A stretch of DNA of 64,000 nucleotides from Eulemur rufifrons (GCF_041146395.1 NC_090996.1:30590738-30654737); one strand, 5' to 3'. Shown: positions 32,451 through 44,824, counted from the stretch's first letter. Numbers and translations: made by a program. The notes: generated by a model from the letters alone, not told the origin.

Positions 32451-33853
32451 GGTGGAGAGACTGGAGGAGAAACTAGTTTGTAGTTACTTCAGGCGAGAGA
32501 TAGTGTGTCAGAAGCAGAGGACACGGGGAGTTCAGAATCTAGGCAAGAGACCTCAGTCAAGTGGACTGTGGAAATGAGGGAATGGAATGTTTCAAACGTA
32601 TTGTCTTAGAGGTGAAAGGGTTTGGACAAGTGCTTTCATCTGGAAGATGAGAAAGCTGAAACCCTTGAGAGAGGAATCCACCTTTGACACTCAGCACCCA
32701 GAGCTGCTGCAAGCCTTTGCATTCAAAAGACACAGACTTCAACACTGCCTGGAGAGCTCACCTTAAATGACTTACACTAAAGCCTGAAGAAATGAAAAAA
32801 AGATTCCAAACTATCAATGTGGGAAATTGCACTTGCTCTTGGAAAGAGGCCCTGGACAGAGCGTCCCATCTGGGGGAACATATGGAACAAGGCATTCTCT
32901 CTGAAGAGGAAGGAATGTGCTGCAAAGCTGCCAAGGGACCAGACGGCATTCTTGAAAATCCTAGGCTTCATCTGGGTTTCCACCCCTGCAATAAAATGGG
33001 GGCTCGTTCGAGGGGTACCCAAGTGAAATCAGAAAACCTGAAAGAATATTACCTTCAGGATACTGGGGCTTAGCTTGAGGATATGAACAATTGTGTTCTC
33101 TCTAGAAACTGGAGATCCTAACAAATTCCACAGCTTGAACTGTAGACCCAAACATCCAATTCTGATAAGCACATTTATGTGAGATCAACACTTCCACCAG
33201 GAGCATCCAAAAATACTGTATTATGATGAAAGGCATTTGATAGTTATCAAAGCAGCTAGAACTTGGGTAGGGGCAAGGTTCTGCAGAGAAGGGAAACCTA
33301 CTGTGGTACCCCAGCAGGCTTGGGAATCTGAGCAAAGAGCATCTGCTAAGAGTCAGAGAAACTAACTGGAATTTTTGTCAGTATTATAGGGCTGTGAAGC
33401 CCAAAGAGAAAAGCAAATATAGAGTTCAGAATTATCTGGACATGCAGCACCCAAGTGGCCAAGATTCCAGAAAGAAGAGAAGTACAAGAATGGAGCTGGT
33501 TTTCTCCTTGAATTATTGGCTGACTTGTAAATGGAGGAAAGGATGAGAAGTAGAAACACATGGCAGAAAGTCACTGCTGGGAGGCTATGAATCTAACCAA
33601 AGGTAAACAAGAAGTAAGGACTTGAGTTTAGGATTTATCAGAGTAGAGAGCTCTATAAACATGTCAGGCATTCAGTTAGGATAGTGCAGGACCACATCCT
33701 GTGACAGGAGCTGAAATGGAAATAGAAATGTTCCTACAGACTAAAACATTCTTAGAATCATCTTGATTTTTGATTGCATTTAGCTAATGTGCTCCTACCT
33801 GGGCTTCCTTCTGGAAGATAAAGAAATACTTTTGGGCAACTCCTTTACAGTTT
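32451..33853. other. about 1.4 kb without a recognised gene or repeat
   Basis: Short open frames on both strands (for example 32792-33073 plus) are unrecognised and lack clear splice sites. Confidence 0.4.
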
Positions 33854-33887
33854 TTTCAAATATATGTTGTATGGCATATATTTGAAA
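33854..33887. repeat. 13-bp perfect inverted repeat (hairpin)
   Basis: 'tttcaaatatatg' (33854-33866) and 'catatatttgaaa' (33875-33887) are exact reverse complements around an 8-base loop. AT-rich, so cruciform-prone. No wider MITE structure was seen. Confidence 0.9.
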
Positions 33888-33940
33888 TTCACCTAGAAGT
33901 CACCCGGCACAAGAGATGAGGCTGATAGAAAAACAGACAA

Positions 33941-35430
33941 GAGAAATAGAACTAGAAATGATTTAGGTATTGGATAGTAAGTCAAATATGGACTGAAAAA
34001 TAACTCTGATTAAGATGTTCAAGAAATAAATGACCAGATAGAGAATTTATCAAATTAACTGGAATATAGAGAAATTACCTTAAGGAAAACTCTAGAATGG
34101 AAAACAAATGAAATTAACATTATAATAATTAAATCACAAATCAGTCCTATAGGAAGAGAGTACTAATGAACTAGAGGATGGATGCCAGTAGAAAAGCATC
34201 CAGAAAAAAGCTCAGAGAAAAAAAAAGATGGGTAGAAAATATCTATGAAAGTAGTATATGAGACATAAGGTTTTGATCTAACACACATCCATCTGGGGTG
34301 TCAGAATTGGATGAGGGACAAAAAAGGACAGAGGCAATATTTCATGAAATGAGTAAGAATTTCCCCAAACTGATGAAAGACATAAACCCACAGATTCAAA
34401 AAGCACTACAAACTCAAGTAAGATAAATACAAATAAACACAACAGGCCACATTATGTAAAACCATTATAAACAAAGATATAAAATCTTAAAAACAGAGAA
34501 AAAAATCTACATTATCTTCAGAGAAGGAACAATAAATGTGATAGCTGATTCTCAGGAAAAGATGGAAACCAGAATGTACAAGCACTGAAAAAAAGTAAAT
34601 TTCAACCTAAAATTTTATATATCTGCCCAAGATATAATTCAAAAGTGAAGGCAGAATAAGAACATTTCCAGAAAAACAAAACCTGAGATAATTTGTAATG
34701 GACCTCTACCAAAACAAATGCTTAAAAATACTTCTTTAGGCTCAGGAAAAATTATTCTAGATGAAGCATGGACATGCAGGAAGAAATGAATAGGAATGGA
34801 AAAATTTGAACATATATGTGTGTCAAATGTGTATCTATTGACTTACAGAAAGATAATGTTGTCTTATGTGATTTAAATTATATGTAAAGTTAATATATAC
34901 GACAATGATATAACAAAAGGATAGACAGCCAGTATATGGAGTTAAAATACACTAAGGTTCTAATATAAGGAAAGGAATGAAAATAGCAACTCATATTTGA
35001 CTATAGTTAAGGGTGCATGCTCTAATTTCCAGAGCAATTATTGAAAGAGTAGTAAAAGTATGCATGATTATTATATCAAAAGAGGGGAACATGGCATAAC
35101 AAAAATACCCCAATAGAAGTCAGGGAAAAAGAGAAAAAGTGGCATAGAATAAATGGAACAAATATGAAGATGGTGAAGTTAAATCTAAATATATCATTAA
35201 TTATATTAAATGTAAATAGATTAATTAATGTAATTAAAAGATTAAGATTATTAGCATCAGATAGATGGGGAGATAAATAGATAGATATGGATATTATACT
35301 TACAAAAAAATTCCTTAGGTGTGAGGATAAGTTGATGTTGAAAGTACAGGTATGGAAAGGGTATGCCTTGCAGACACTACCCAAAATAAAGCAGATATAG
35401 CCATGCTACTATACATGTGGACTTAAGGGA
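33941..35430 (+). mobile_element. HAL1/L1M-type LINE, sense, about 1.5 kb
   Basis: Long A-rich text carrying ordered HAL1/L1M phrases: 'agaatttccccaaactgatg', 'aaagacataaacccacagat', 'tcaaaaagcactacaaactc', 'cctaaaattttatatatctg' and 'gcagaataagaacatttcca'. These are usually the ORF1 3' half and downstream sequence. No open frame is left, so it is a dead element. Confidence 0.8.
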
Positions 35431-36164
35431 GAGTGTAGCTAGACACAGGGATGGCATCAGCCCCAACAGAATCTAGGAGTTACTCGTTAATTCAACACAT
35501 GGTTGCTGCATGTCTTCTGTGTGTCAAGGAGGAAGGGCAGCTATCAGAAACAGGAATTTCAGCTATCAGGGAAATGAGCTGGGGGAGATACTTAAAAATA
35601 GGGAAAGAGTTGTGACTACCCATCTCAGCCACATGTTAGGCATATTCGATTTCTTTTCATTGCAAAAGTTCTTCTTTTTTTTTTTTTTTTAACTTTTTGA
35701 GAAAAGTTATTTTTTAAAAAAAATGTTTAAGAAAGATTTAGATTAATGAGCTTGGAAGAATGGGTGAATTAAAAACCTTTTAAATGTCTTTGCTTGCACT
35801 TGTATTTTTAATGAGATAATATTAAAAGGGAGAAGGAGTATTTGCACTGTTTTGGGACACTTGCTCTACATTAATATGTAGCTCACTTAAACGTTTCTCT
35901 ACGGCCACTGAATTGCTACTGCTTTCTGGACAAGGCACTTCTCCTTGCCAGGATAATTTAGGTGACATCAGAGGATAAGATCACAAGTTCCCAGAAGTTT
36001 CTGGGGTTCTATTATTTTAAGATATCAGAGGGCTATCTCAGAAGCCCAACATGAGCTCCTTGAGAATGCTTGGCCCTCTGGGTTCTTCTCTGTAAGTTGT
36101 AAATTTTAAGAACAATAATTCTTATAATGATAATAATAATTTTATTATTATTTCAGATTGGTTA
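35431..36164. other. no gene seen; T-run and AT-rich sequence
   Basis: A T-run sits at about 35673-35690. 35485-35530 resembles a scrap of an L2-like motif. The part from 35880 to 36100 looks unique. Confidence 0.4.
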
Positions 36165-36310
36165 ACATGTATAAAGTGCACACCTCCAAGTATCCTCATG
36201 ACAACTTTATATAATACTCGTCCCATTTTATAGCTGAAGAAACTGAATCTTTGAGCAACTCACCAAGGTGACCCAGCTTGTAAATGTTGAGTGGCTGGAT
36301 GAAGGTCTGC
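36165..36310 (-). repeat. MIR SINE, antisense
   Basis: 'cccattttatagctgaagaa', 'actgaatctttgagcaactc' and 'aaggtgacccagcttgtaaa' match antisense MIR. Confidence 0.75.
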
Positions 36311-36332
36311 ATGGAAGATCCATCTTTAAGGT

Positions 36333-36707
36333 TGTTATGAACTGAATTTTCGTGACCCCTGAAAATTCATATGTTGAAGCTCTAACCTTGCATGTGATGG
36401 CATTTGAAGGCGGGGCCTTGGGAAGGTGATTAGGTTTAGGTCAGGTCATGAAAGTGGGGCTCCTGTGATGGAGTTAGTGTCCTTGAAAGAAGAGGCAAAG
36501 GCGCCAGCACTTGCTCACTCTGCCATGTGAGGACACAGCAAGAAGGCAGCCACTGGCAAACCAGGAAGGGAGCCCTCACCAGGAACAAAACCTGCAGCAC
36601 TTTGACCTTGAACTTCCCAGCCTTCAGAACTGTGAGAAAGAAACGTCTGCTGTTTAAGCCATCCAGTCTATAATATTTTGTTATAGCAGCCTGAACAGAC
36701 TAAGACA
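36333..36707 (+). repeat. ERVL-MaLR solo LTR (MLT1/MST-like), sense, intact ends
   Basis: 'aaaattcatatgttgaagct', 'gcatgtgatggcatttgaag', 'ctgccatgtgaggacacagc', 'cccagccttcagaactgtga', 'atattttgttatagcagcct' and the end 'gaacagactaagaca' give a full MaLR LTR. Flanks 'aaggt' (36328-36332) and 'acggt' (36708-36712) look like a 5-bp target duplication with one change. Confidence 0.93.
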
Positions 36708-36712
36708 ACGGT

Positions 36713-37264
36713 CCTCTTCTTTGTTCACCTATGCCTATTTCTTCCTCAAAGACCACTTGTAAATTATGAACACTTCCTTCTCCCCACCTCTGCCATCCTG
36801 CACATGAGCAGGGCTGTGTTTCAGGGGGCTGAGTCTTTGCTTCCATGTGAGATTTCAGCTTATTCTCCAATTAATTATGCAGCAGCATCTTTGGCTAATA
36901 AAGTCTAAACAAAGAGCATTTAATCCAATTCATCGTTTCATCTCCATCATGAGCAGCCTGTCAAACACAATCAGATTCCGCCTGCAAAGCAGAGAAGAGG
37001 CAGGCGTCGGCCACACATGCTTAGCGGGGTTGCAAGCGAGAAGCTCACAGTCAGAGAACAGTTGGCTGCGCAGATGGCAGAGATGGGAAGACTTGGGGGG
37101 GAAAACCGCTCTCTGACTGGAGCTCAGTGCAGGGAAGGGGCCATTTGGGGGCTGCAGGCAGAGAAACACGTCCTCATGCCTCTTGACTTAGCCCAACCAG
37201 TTGGGGAGAACTCGGAGAGAAAAGGCACACAGATTTCCAAAGAGCCTCCTATGTGATAGACACT
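36713..37264. other. unique sequence, nothing recognised
   Basis: The stretch at about 36970-37200 keeps several CpGs, and small frames overlap on both strands. No family assigned. Confidence 0.4.
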
Positions 37265-37440
37265 TAACATCCTAGATCTCTAATTATCAAACAATCATCA
37301 GGACAGAGGTTGGCTCTCCTATTTTCCAGATGAGAAACATGAAATCCAACAGGTAAAGTGATTCACTTAAGGTCACACGGCTAGTAAGCAGAGTCATGGG
37401 GATTGGAATCCGTATCTTCCAGATTCTCTTCTCTGTTCTA
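37265..37440 (-). repeat. MIR SINE, antisense
   Basis: 'ctattttccagatgagaaac', 'cttaaggtcacacggctagt' and 'gggattggaatccgtatctt' match antisense MIR closely. Confidence 0.8.
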
Positions 37441-37699
37441 GACTTACTGAAGATGATCAAAGAACATCCACTGGGCGAGTGTTCTGTGTCCACCTCTGGA
37501 TGAAATTCTGGATAGAGATGCCGGAAATGTGGACAGCATCATCCTTACTTTAAAGATATGCCCGACACACATGGGGAGAGGAAGATTAATACACGGACGA
37601 ATTTGTAAACAGTGATGTGTTGGATTGTGAGGGTAAGTTAGAAGGAGACAGATAACCGTAGTTTGGTATAGCTGGAGTAGCATGGCAGCTCATAACATT

Positions 37700-37850
37700 T
37701 CAGAATTGCAAGGGGCCATCATAACTCTATGTGAACATACTCTTGGGGCCCTGTGAAGGTGAAGACCATGTCTGATTCATCCATCTGCCCAGCTATTTCC
37801 TGCCTATCAGGAATAGTTGTTGAATGTGTAAATAAAAATTAACCTTAAAG
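37700..37850 (+). repeat. L2 3' end, sense
   Basis: 'gtgaaggtgaagaccatgtc', 'tgattcatccatctgcccag' and 'gaatagttgttgaatgtgt' follow the L2 terminus. Confidence 0.55.
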
Positions 37851-38174
37851 AATAAAGAAACTCGGTCATCATCTACTATCTATTTTAGATGAGGGGTGTT
37901 GTGGAGTCCTTTCAGAAATTTATAAGCGCTACGACAAATGCAATTTCTGTTGGTCCAGGTCTCCACAGAAGCTGGTTCATTATTGTAACATTCAACATGA
38001 GGGTAATTCAGGAAATTGTGACACATCTGTTCAATTAAAAGGTACACAGTTTTCAAAAATAATGTTGATCCTAACATTAAGGAAACACACTTAGTTATAA
38101 AGTTAAAGGAAATAAAACCAAAATGCATCAATTTTACATGCCTTATGATCTCTACTAGGTATAAAATTCTGATT

Positions 38175-38390
38175 AAGAGATTTAGCTCTAGCAAGACTGT
38201 CAAGATCTGTACCTGGATCTTCTACTTGTCAACAGCGTGGCCTTAGGTAAGCGACTTGATCCCTTGGTGCCTGTTTCTTCATTTCCAAGAATGGTACTTT
38301 CTGTGTAGGGTAATTGTGAGAATTAAGTGAGAAAATAATATAGATAAAGCACTTAGCACAGTGCCTGACATTGGGAAAAATCATTCTAAA
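38175..38390 (+). repeat. MIR SINE, sense
   Basis: 'cagcgtggccttaggtaagc', 'gtgcctgtttcttcatttcc', 'gtgagaattaagtgagaaaa' and 'agcacttagcacagtgcctg' match MIR end to end. Confidence 0.85.
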
Positions 38391-39604
38391 CACAATATAT
38401 TATTAGTGTATTTTGTTTGCTTCAAAAAATACTCTGTAATTTAGTCTCCTCATTTCCTCATCTCTTCATATCACATATCCTCACAGTCACAGACACCAAC
38501 ACACACAAGCATGCACATGTTAAATTCTTTATAGAATTCACCTCTGAGAAGAGGAACAGGATTGCTTGTGGAAAGTGGTGGTCCCCTTTAAGTATTTTCC
38601 CAACACAAATATATATTTATATGTGCATTACCACAAATTAAATAAGGGACTGCACTGCAAATGTGCATTGTTATTGCAGATGTGAGACACTCTTTCCTCT
38701 TCACGTGCTATGCATAGGATGGAATATTTTCTGCATTCTGAACATGTAGCCTTTTAAGGACAGAGTGTCTAAGTTGAGCCCCACTGTTTACCTTCTCCAA
38801 GAAAAAGAGAATAAATGTGTGAAGATCCATTGAATATTGCAAAAGCCTCACTGGAAGACAGATGCCTGATGGACTAGCCCCTGCTTTGCATGCTCTCATC
38901 TCTGCCACCGATGACATCCTGATGGCCCCATCTAGTCCCAGAGGGTTAAATCATCCAAATGGAAGGACCAGGCTGCCACCTCATTAAGCAACGGGACTAA
39001 AAACAGAAGCTATTAAATTTCTCCTTCAAATGGGAAGTTTTCAATTCCAGAAGTGTGTTTCACCATTCAAAAAATAATATTTAAGCATGAACTATTTCTG
39101 TCTCCTTCCCTCTATAGAGACTAGACCAGGGGCAATTAGCAAGCCCTGGCAAGCTGCCATTCAAAAGAGAATGAGGACAAGGCTGGTACTCTAGGAACCC
39201 AGTAGAAGTTTTCTGGAGGAGTACGTGTTAGAGGATTCACTTCAGCCAAGTTTCAAAGGAATTCACAAAGTTTAAATGATCCGAACGGCACAACTCCTAC
39301 GAGAGTCCTTGTGACCGATGAAGACAAGATAAAATCAGCAGAGAGAAGAGCATGTTTCCTGATGAACAGGGAATTTCAGAAACATCAGGAGAAAAAGGAG
39401 GGAAAGGATATCTATGCCACCAAACACAACCAATGTGCTGTCTCAGGCGATGAGAAGTAGGGAGTTGGGTGTCAAAGTCAAAACAGAATCTCACCACTGA
39501 TTTGGTATTTTCAGTAGAACATTCCCAAAGTCCGCTGTCAAAGGTGGGGAGAATAATGACCTACCCTTCATCAATAATAGGAAAGAAAATATGTCTCATA
39601 CTGT
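38391..39604. other. about 1.2 kb unique sequence
   Basis: No gene or repeat recognised. The part from about 38930 to 39170 is repeat-free and AT-rich and could be conserved non-coding sequence. Confidence 0.4.
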
Positions 39605-39700
39605 TGTCTTTATTTATTAAATGCATACTTATAGGGCATCTTCTTCCTGCCATCTCTGTCCTAGGCATTGTCTTTTTCTAGCAGTGAGGAAGATGGGGAA
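39605..39700 (+). repeat. L2-like fragment
   Basis: 'ttattaaatgcatacttata' and 'catctctgtcctaggcattg' follow the 'actatgtgccaggcactgtcctagg' motif. Confidence 0.5.
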
Positions 39701-39779
39701 AGAGCTGTCTTTTGCAGAAGAAAATGCAGATGATTAGGAAGCAAATATACATATAATATAAATCTAGTTAATACCAAGT

Positions 39780-40040
39780 TTTACGAAAGGCAAAAATGGA
39801 GTAAAATAATAGGCAGTGCCTGAGTTGATCGGAGAGGGCTTATTGAGAAGGTAAAACATGAGCAGAAGTTGAACAATGACGAGGAGCAACTTAGGTGGAT
39901 ATTTGAAGATCGGGCTTCAGGCAGTGGAGACAGCAAGTGCAAAGGCCAGAGGGGGGCTTGGCGTGTCAGAAGAGCAGGGAGAAGCCCAGAGTGACTGAAA
40001 TGTTTTAGAAGAAGAACAGTCGTATGTGTTTTATTCAACC
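39780..40040 (+). repeat. old interspersed repeat (L2-like, low certainty)
   Basis: 'aggcagtggagacagcaagt', 'gcaaaggccagaggggggct' and 'cagagtgactgaaatg' match the widespread 'aacagcaagtgcaaaggccctgaggc...' repeat. Same type as 18390-18640 and 23720-23990. Confidence 0.6.
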
Positions 40041-40644
40041 AGTCTTTGCTAGGTAGGTCAAAGGCAGGGAGACCCGATTGCAGTTTTTTCCACTAATAAG
40101 AACTAATGCTATCATTGTCATTATTCACAGGTTCAAAATGTGTGATTTCTCTATTTATAGGCAACGTCAGAGGCACATGCTGTGTCATCATCTGTGCTTT
40201 CCTGAAGCTGGTTTGCAGGAACGGGGGCCCGGCTAAGCGAGAGGGCTCAGCCTCTCGCCAGAACATCCTGCCGGGGTTCACGCCCTGTTATCCCGCACGC
40301 GGAACTTGCAGAAAGCGACCACAGCTTGTTGCTCTATGAAAGAAACGGTCCCCACTGGAGACTCCGCTGCTAGTCCGGGGGATGAAAACGGTGAGAAACA
40401 GCAAGGATTTAAGAAAGTGGTGATTCTTAGACAGAAACGAGTTTCATGGGGGAATTTAGTTTTATTTTTACAGACTCCTTTTTCTGCAGGAGTCATTGGG
40501 TTTTCTTCAGTCACACTTGGTGGCATTCATGAGGAATATTGAATGTGGCGCTGGTGGTATTTGGAAACGTGAGGATTTGGGAAGGTCCCGCCCCTTTCTA
40601 CCTCGTAGACACAGACGGCTCCCTGCCGTCAACACGCTATGGTT
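40041..40644. other. unique sequence with a CpG cluster
   Basis: CpGs cluster at about 40220-40330 ('cggctaagcgagaggg', 'cccgcacgcggaac'). A possible acceptor, 'ctctatttatag' near 40161, precedes an open frame (40106-40339). I do not recognise the peptide, so I do not call an exon. Confidence 0.35.
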
Positions 40645-40860
40645 TAGAAAGCACGAACCATGGGGTTGAACAGACTTAGGTTTGAGTCCCAGGACTAATT
40701 TCTTTGGTTTTGCTTTTTAACTGTGTAATCCTGTGCAAATCATTTAACTTCTCTTATCCTCATTTTACACAACTGTGAAATGGGAATAAAACGAGTTTAT
40801 AGAGATTTTGAAGTAGAAAAAACAAAATAAGGCAGACAAGCACTTAGCATAGGTAGTTAT
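40645..40860 (+). repeat. MIR SINE, sense
   Basis: 'cttaggtttgagtcccagga', 'aactgtgtaatcctgtgcaa', 'catttaacttctcttatcct' and 'gcacttagcataggtag' match MIR. Confidence 0.8.
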
Positions 40861-40877
40861 CATCATCATCATCATCA
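40858..40877 (+). repeat. (ATC)n microsatellite
   Basis: 'tatcatcatcatcatcatca' lies at the 3' end of the preceding MIR. Confidence 0.9.
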
Positions 40878-40899
40878 CCTTTGCCTTCATCCTCACTGT

Positions 40900-41100
40900 C
40901 AGCAGGAGGCAATGCAGCGTAGCATGTAGAGTGCAGCCTTGGGAACCTGCCGACTTTGGTTTGAATCCCGGCTTTACTCTTTGTAGATGTGGGACTTTAT
41001 GCAATTTTTTTATGTTCTGTGCCTCAGTTTCCCTAACTGTCCGAGGGACAAAAATAGCCCCTACCTCCTACGATTGTTATGAGGATTAACTGCACACATA
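40900..41100 (+). repeat. MIR SINE, sense
   Basis: 'gaggcaatgcagcgtagcat', 'gtttgaatcccggctttact', 'gtgcctcagtttccctaact' and 'ttgttatgaggattaactgc' match MIR, in the same orientation as the MIR just upstream. Confidence 0.85.
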
Positions 41101-42315
41101 CATGGAACATGGAACAAGGAACAGACGTTACGATTCATTGTTTTCACATGGGAAGGAGGTGGATCTATTCGTGATATTTAAAGGTGGACCTCATATGTTT
41201 TAATTACCAAACCCTGCTCCTGAGACTGGAAGCCAGATGTATGTGGATAATAATCTGTTAATGTCTTGCTTCTCACCGTCAAAGATAAATGCGATGCCCT
41301 GAATCCTCGGCTACCCCCTGCCCAATGCCGTTCTGCCCTTCCTGTGCAGGCTCGTGAGACAGATCCCAGAGGAGATACTGCATCTGCAGCCCAGCTGGTA
41401 TCTGAAGGGGGGAAGGCAACAGGATTCCAGCTGCAGCCTCCAGCCTCTCTCTCCTGGTGACACACTCCTCCTGGTGAACCCTCTAAAATCTCAATAATTC
41501 ACCGCCGTCACCATGCTCAAGACAGGTTGCTTGGAAAAGTGAGTTCTGAGCTAAGGGTTTTGGCAGGTCTTAAAATATTTCCTTCTGTGCAGCCGCAATC
41601 ACATCTCCATCATGGGCACCTGGGAGTGCAGCAAGGCATAAACGGGAGAGGAATGAGGAACAAATGCAGCCCTTGGTTTATAATGTACCCTTGTCACAGA
41701 GAGATCCAGGCACAAGCGATCTGGCTTGTAGTGTGAAATCTGGGACAATTGCAGTGATGCCTTTTTGCTTATATCTGTTTTAATTTTCCCAGATAATGAA
41801 AGTGCGGGTCTACTCCCAGAGGTGGCTACCAATTGCTTCTGCAATTCCCATGACCGGAGCTTAGAAAATGCATAAATGCATGCATCCATCTCCACACTCC
41901 ACTGGCTCCTGCCAGGTTTGTTACCTTCTGCTCCCCGCCCCCCCCCCCAGCCCCCAGAAAATGCTAGAAGGGGAGGGGGAAGTATTGACGACACAGACAA
42001 GCACTTTACGAGAGCTCAGGCTGAATTCCCTGTGACAGAGATGTGTGCGGTGGTTGCAGAGCAAATCATCACAAAGGCCACATGAAATATTAAGGTCCAG
42101 GAGGGAAAGATAAGGGTACAGTGTTGCTATTTTATACCTCATTCTTAGCAAAATGCTTGACACATTATATATGCTAATAAATTATTGGGGGGGAGGAGAA
42201 AAAGAGGAAAAGCAAAAGAAAATAAGAAAGATTCAATCAATCAAATGATCCCTCATTAATAGGATCAGAGATAGGATTCAATCTGTGTATTCTGAATCCA
42301 GGTGACATGGCTGTC
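41101..42315. other. about 1.2 kb unique sequence
   Basis: No known gene. A 133-codon minus-strand frame (41599-42000) has no recognisable family and is within chance length. Contains a C-rich run at 41933-41955. Confidence 0.4.
41933..41955 (-). other. C4-C11-C5 run (minus-strand G-quadruplex potential)
   Basis: C tracts at 41933-41936, 41938-41948 and 41951-41955. On the minus strand the G11 tract can supply two G-runs of a quadruplex. Confidence 0.7.
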
Positions 42316-42386
42316 GACTCTCTCTCTCTCTCTGTCTCTCTCTCACACACACACAGACACACACAGACACACACGCACGCACGCTT
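42316..42386 (+). repeat. (CT)n-(AC)n compound microsatellite
   Basis: 'ctctctctctctctgtctct' followed by 'cacacacacacagacacaca' units. The AC part is alternating purine-pyrimidine. Confidence 0.95.
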
Positions 42387-42454
42387 TGCTTGGCTGGGCT
42401 TATACATGCAACATCTGATAAGTCTTAATTATTTATTGATCCCCCCAGTCCCAG

Positions 42455-42655
42455 TAAAGTAATAATATTAGCTTGTATGTATTGAGACTCACGATATACT
42501 AGACATCATGCTAAAGACTTTACATTAGTGACTATGGTCTTCATCTTTTTATAGGTGAAGAATCTGAAAGATAGATTTTTTCCCCCAGCCCAAAGTCACT
42601 CAAATCTTACGTGGAGGAGCCAAATTTTGAAATTATAACACCTGACTACAATCCC
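42455..42655 (-). repeat. MIR SINE, antisense, diverged
   Basis: 'ctagacatcatgctaaagac', 'tttataggtgaagaatctga' and 'agcccaaagtcactcaaatc' follow antisense MIR. Confidence 0.65.
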
Positions 42656-44589
42656 CAGTGTTACCCCATCCATTTACAAGCAAAGGATGAGATGACCTGA
42701 GAGGGACGTGTAAGGCGGGGCCCCCGCAGCCACAATAGCACAAGGTAAGCCAGTAGCACAGCAAGAGTTAAAGCTCAGCTCTTCCGGCTCCCAGAGCAGC
42801 GGCCTTCCCGCTGTACTTCTGAACCGTAACTTGCAGACCACGCTTAAGCAAGAACAAGTGCAGGAGTGGCGGGGGTCGGAGGTAGGGAGTGGATATGAGG
42901 CTATTTTATTGGGTCATACAACTGAAAATGTTTTATACGGGACTGGATTTGGGATTTAAGTGTAACTTATTGCAGGGACTTAAATGATGTCACCAGTTCT
43001 CTCTCCCTCCTCTCTCTCGTTCTATCTCTGCTTTTCTCTCTGCTTTTCTCTTCGTCGGTTTATTTCTCAACCAACCCACTTTAAGTGGGTGAAAAGTTCC
43101 AAACTTACATAGACCTTACAGTCTTTGAGGAAGAGAATTCTTCTCTTTCCTGGTGGTCTTACCGATCCCTAATAGGCCCTTCTTGGGTCACGTCCACCCT
43201 CCTGTCGGGGCGGATGGTTTTCCCCTCTCAGCTGCAGTGGCTGTCTTACTGCTTAGGAACACAGAGGGGATAGGGTGGGGGCATTTTGCCAAAGGAAAAG
43301 AGAGATTCTGTAACCAGGAGAAAGAGCAGAGATACTGGGCAGCACAGCAGACTCGATGCTCGTTGCGGACTCACATGCAAGCCACGCTGTATCTGTAAAA
43401 GGCTCCGTCAAACCCTAAAGTTCTGCCCAGATGGCTTATGAAGGACCATGGATCTGTCCCACTCAGTGTGACACCAGCGTTTGCTGAAGCACAGTCTGCA
43501 TTGCCTGCCAAATGTTTCTGCTAGAATCCTCTCGTTATGGGAAGATTTAATCATTTATCATTTAAAAAATTACGCTTCCCAACATCTAAAATCCTAGAGG
43601 TAGAGGTAGGTGGAAACACAAGTATCGTCAGCTTGGCAGAAACTTGGGTACGGCAGAGCATTGTTCTTGGATAACTACAGCATCGCCCAGGCGATTTTTA
43701 TTGACAATCTCCTTGAGCAGGATGGATGTCTTCATAAACCCAAGAAGGAAAGAGAGCAGCAAAAATGACGACAGAAAGAAGCTGAGGAGAAAATGTGACA
43801 AATATTGGAGCAGGTAGGAAATTGTTTTAAAAAATCAGAGATCCATGGAGGATATTGAGCTATCTCTGCCCACAGATGAACAGGCGAGCGCAATTGCACA
43901 TTGCAAGTTCCAAAGACTCGAATGTGAGCCGGGAGGTTCTCTCACCACCATTTGAAGAGTGATGGGCCTCTTTGGACAGGGAGGATGTCATTAGGATCCC
44001 AAACTGAGTTTTCTTTGTGCTGTGATACAAAATTCTGTGCTCAATCCCCTCTCAGCCACTACATGGAAAGAACCAGCTTTTCCTATTATTTGTATTCTTA
44101 TTTCTTTGTCCTTCCCTTTATTTGTATTTCTCATCTGAGCATGTGCTGATGAAGATCTTTAGCTGACCTTAAATTCTCATCCTAGAATCTGCACATTGGC
44201 ATTTTATTTTAGATCATTTCTGTGGACTATCAAAAAAATGTACCCCATGAATTTATAAAAAAAAGGGGGGGCATGATAAATCAGCAGGAAAGCTAGAACC
44301 TTCTGAAGGGCTTAACAATTGAGCATATGGTTCCTTCATTGTTGACAGAGCCAGGACACCATATTCTTGCTCACTGAGACTGGTTACTTTAAAAATGGTG
44401 ATGAGAAGTCATTGAGCCATCTTTATTGTTTGGATATAACAGGTGCTTCTAGTGATGGAGACTAGGAGTCCGGGGGAACACACGCCCACATAAGCAGACT
44501 ATTTTGCCTGAACTATTACAAGGTATATTGGAGAGACCACTGGACTTAAATTGAAGAGATCTGGGTAAATTAAAATAATATAATTACAA
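42656..44589. other. about 1.9 kb without recognised repeat or known gene
   Basis: A pyrimidine-rich block at about 43000-43065 precedes small frames (43085-43398) that I do not recognise. A (ccc/ggg)-rich CpG patch lies at 42715-42730. G7 follows A8 near 44261-44275. Confidence 0.4.
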
Positions 44590-44810
44590 CAATAACAGTA
44601 ACAACACGGTGGTACAATGTGTATTCACCGTGTTAGGCAACTTAGATACATTGTCTGAATTGATCGGGATAGCAACCTATGAGGTTGATATAATGCCATT
44701 CCCATTATACACGGAGGCTGAGAGCTAATGAGCCACATACCTCAGCCTACACAACTAATGAGCGACTGACCTGGGATTTAAATCCTGCTGTCCCTGTCTC
44801 AGAGCCTGGA
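44590..44810 (-). repeat. MIR SINE, antisense
   Basis: 'cgtgttaggcaacttagata', 'gccattcccattatacacgg' and 'cctgggatttaaatcctgct' match antisense MIR. Confidence 0.75.
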
Positions 44811-44824
44811 TGTATCAATATTTT

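Noticed and set aside
40106..40339. Exon starting after 'ctctatttatag'
   Set aside because: The acceptor is weak, no donor of good quality follows, and the peptide is unrecognised; kept only as a CpG-cluster note.
41599..42000. 133-codon minus-strand frame
   Set aside because: No domain or family recognised, its length is within chance for the window, and it crosses a C-run prone to slippage.
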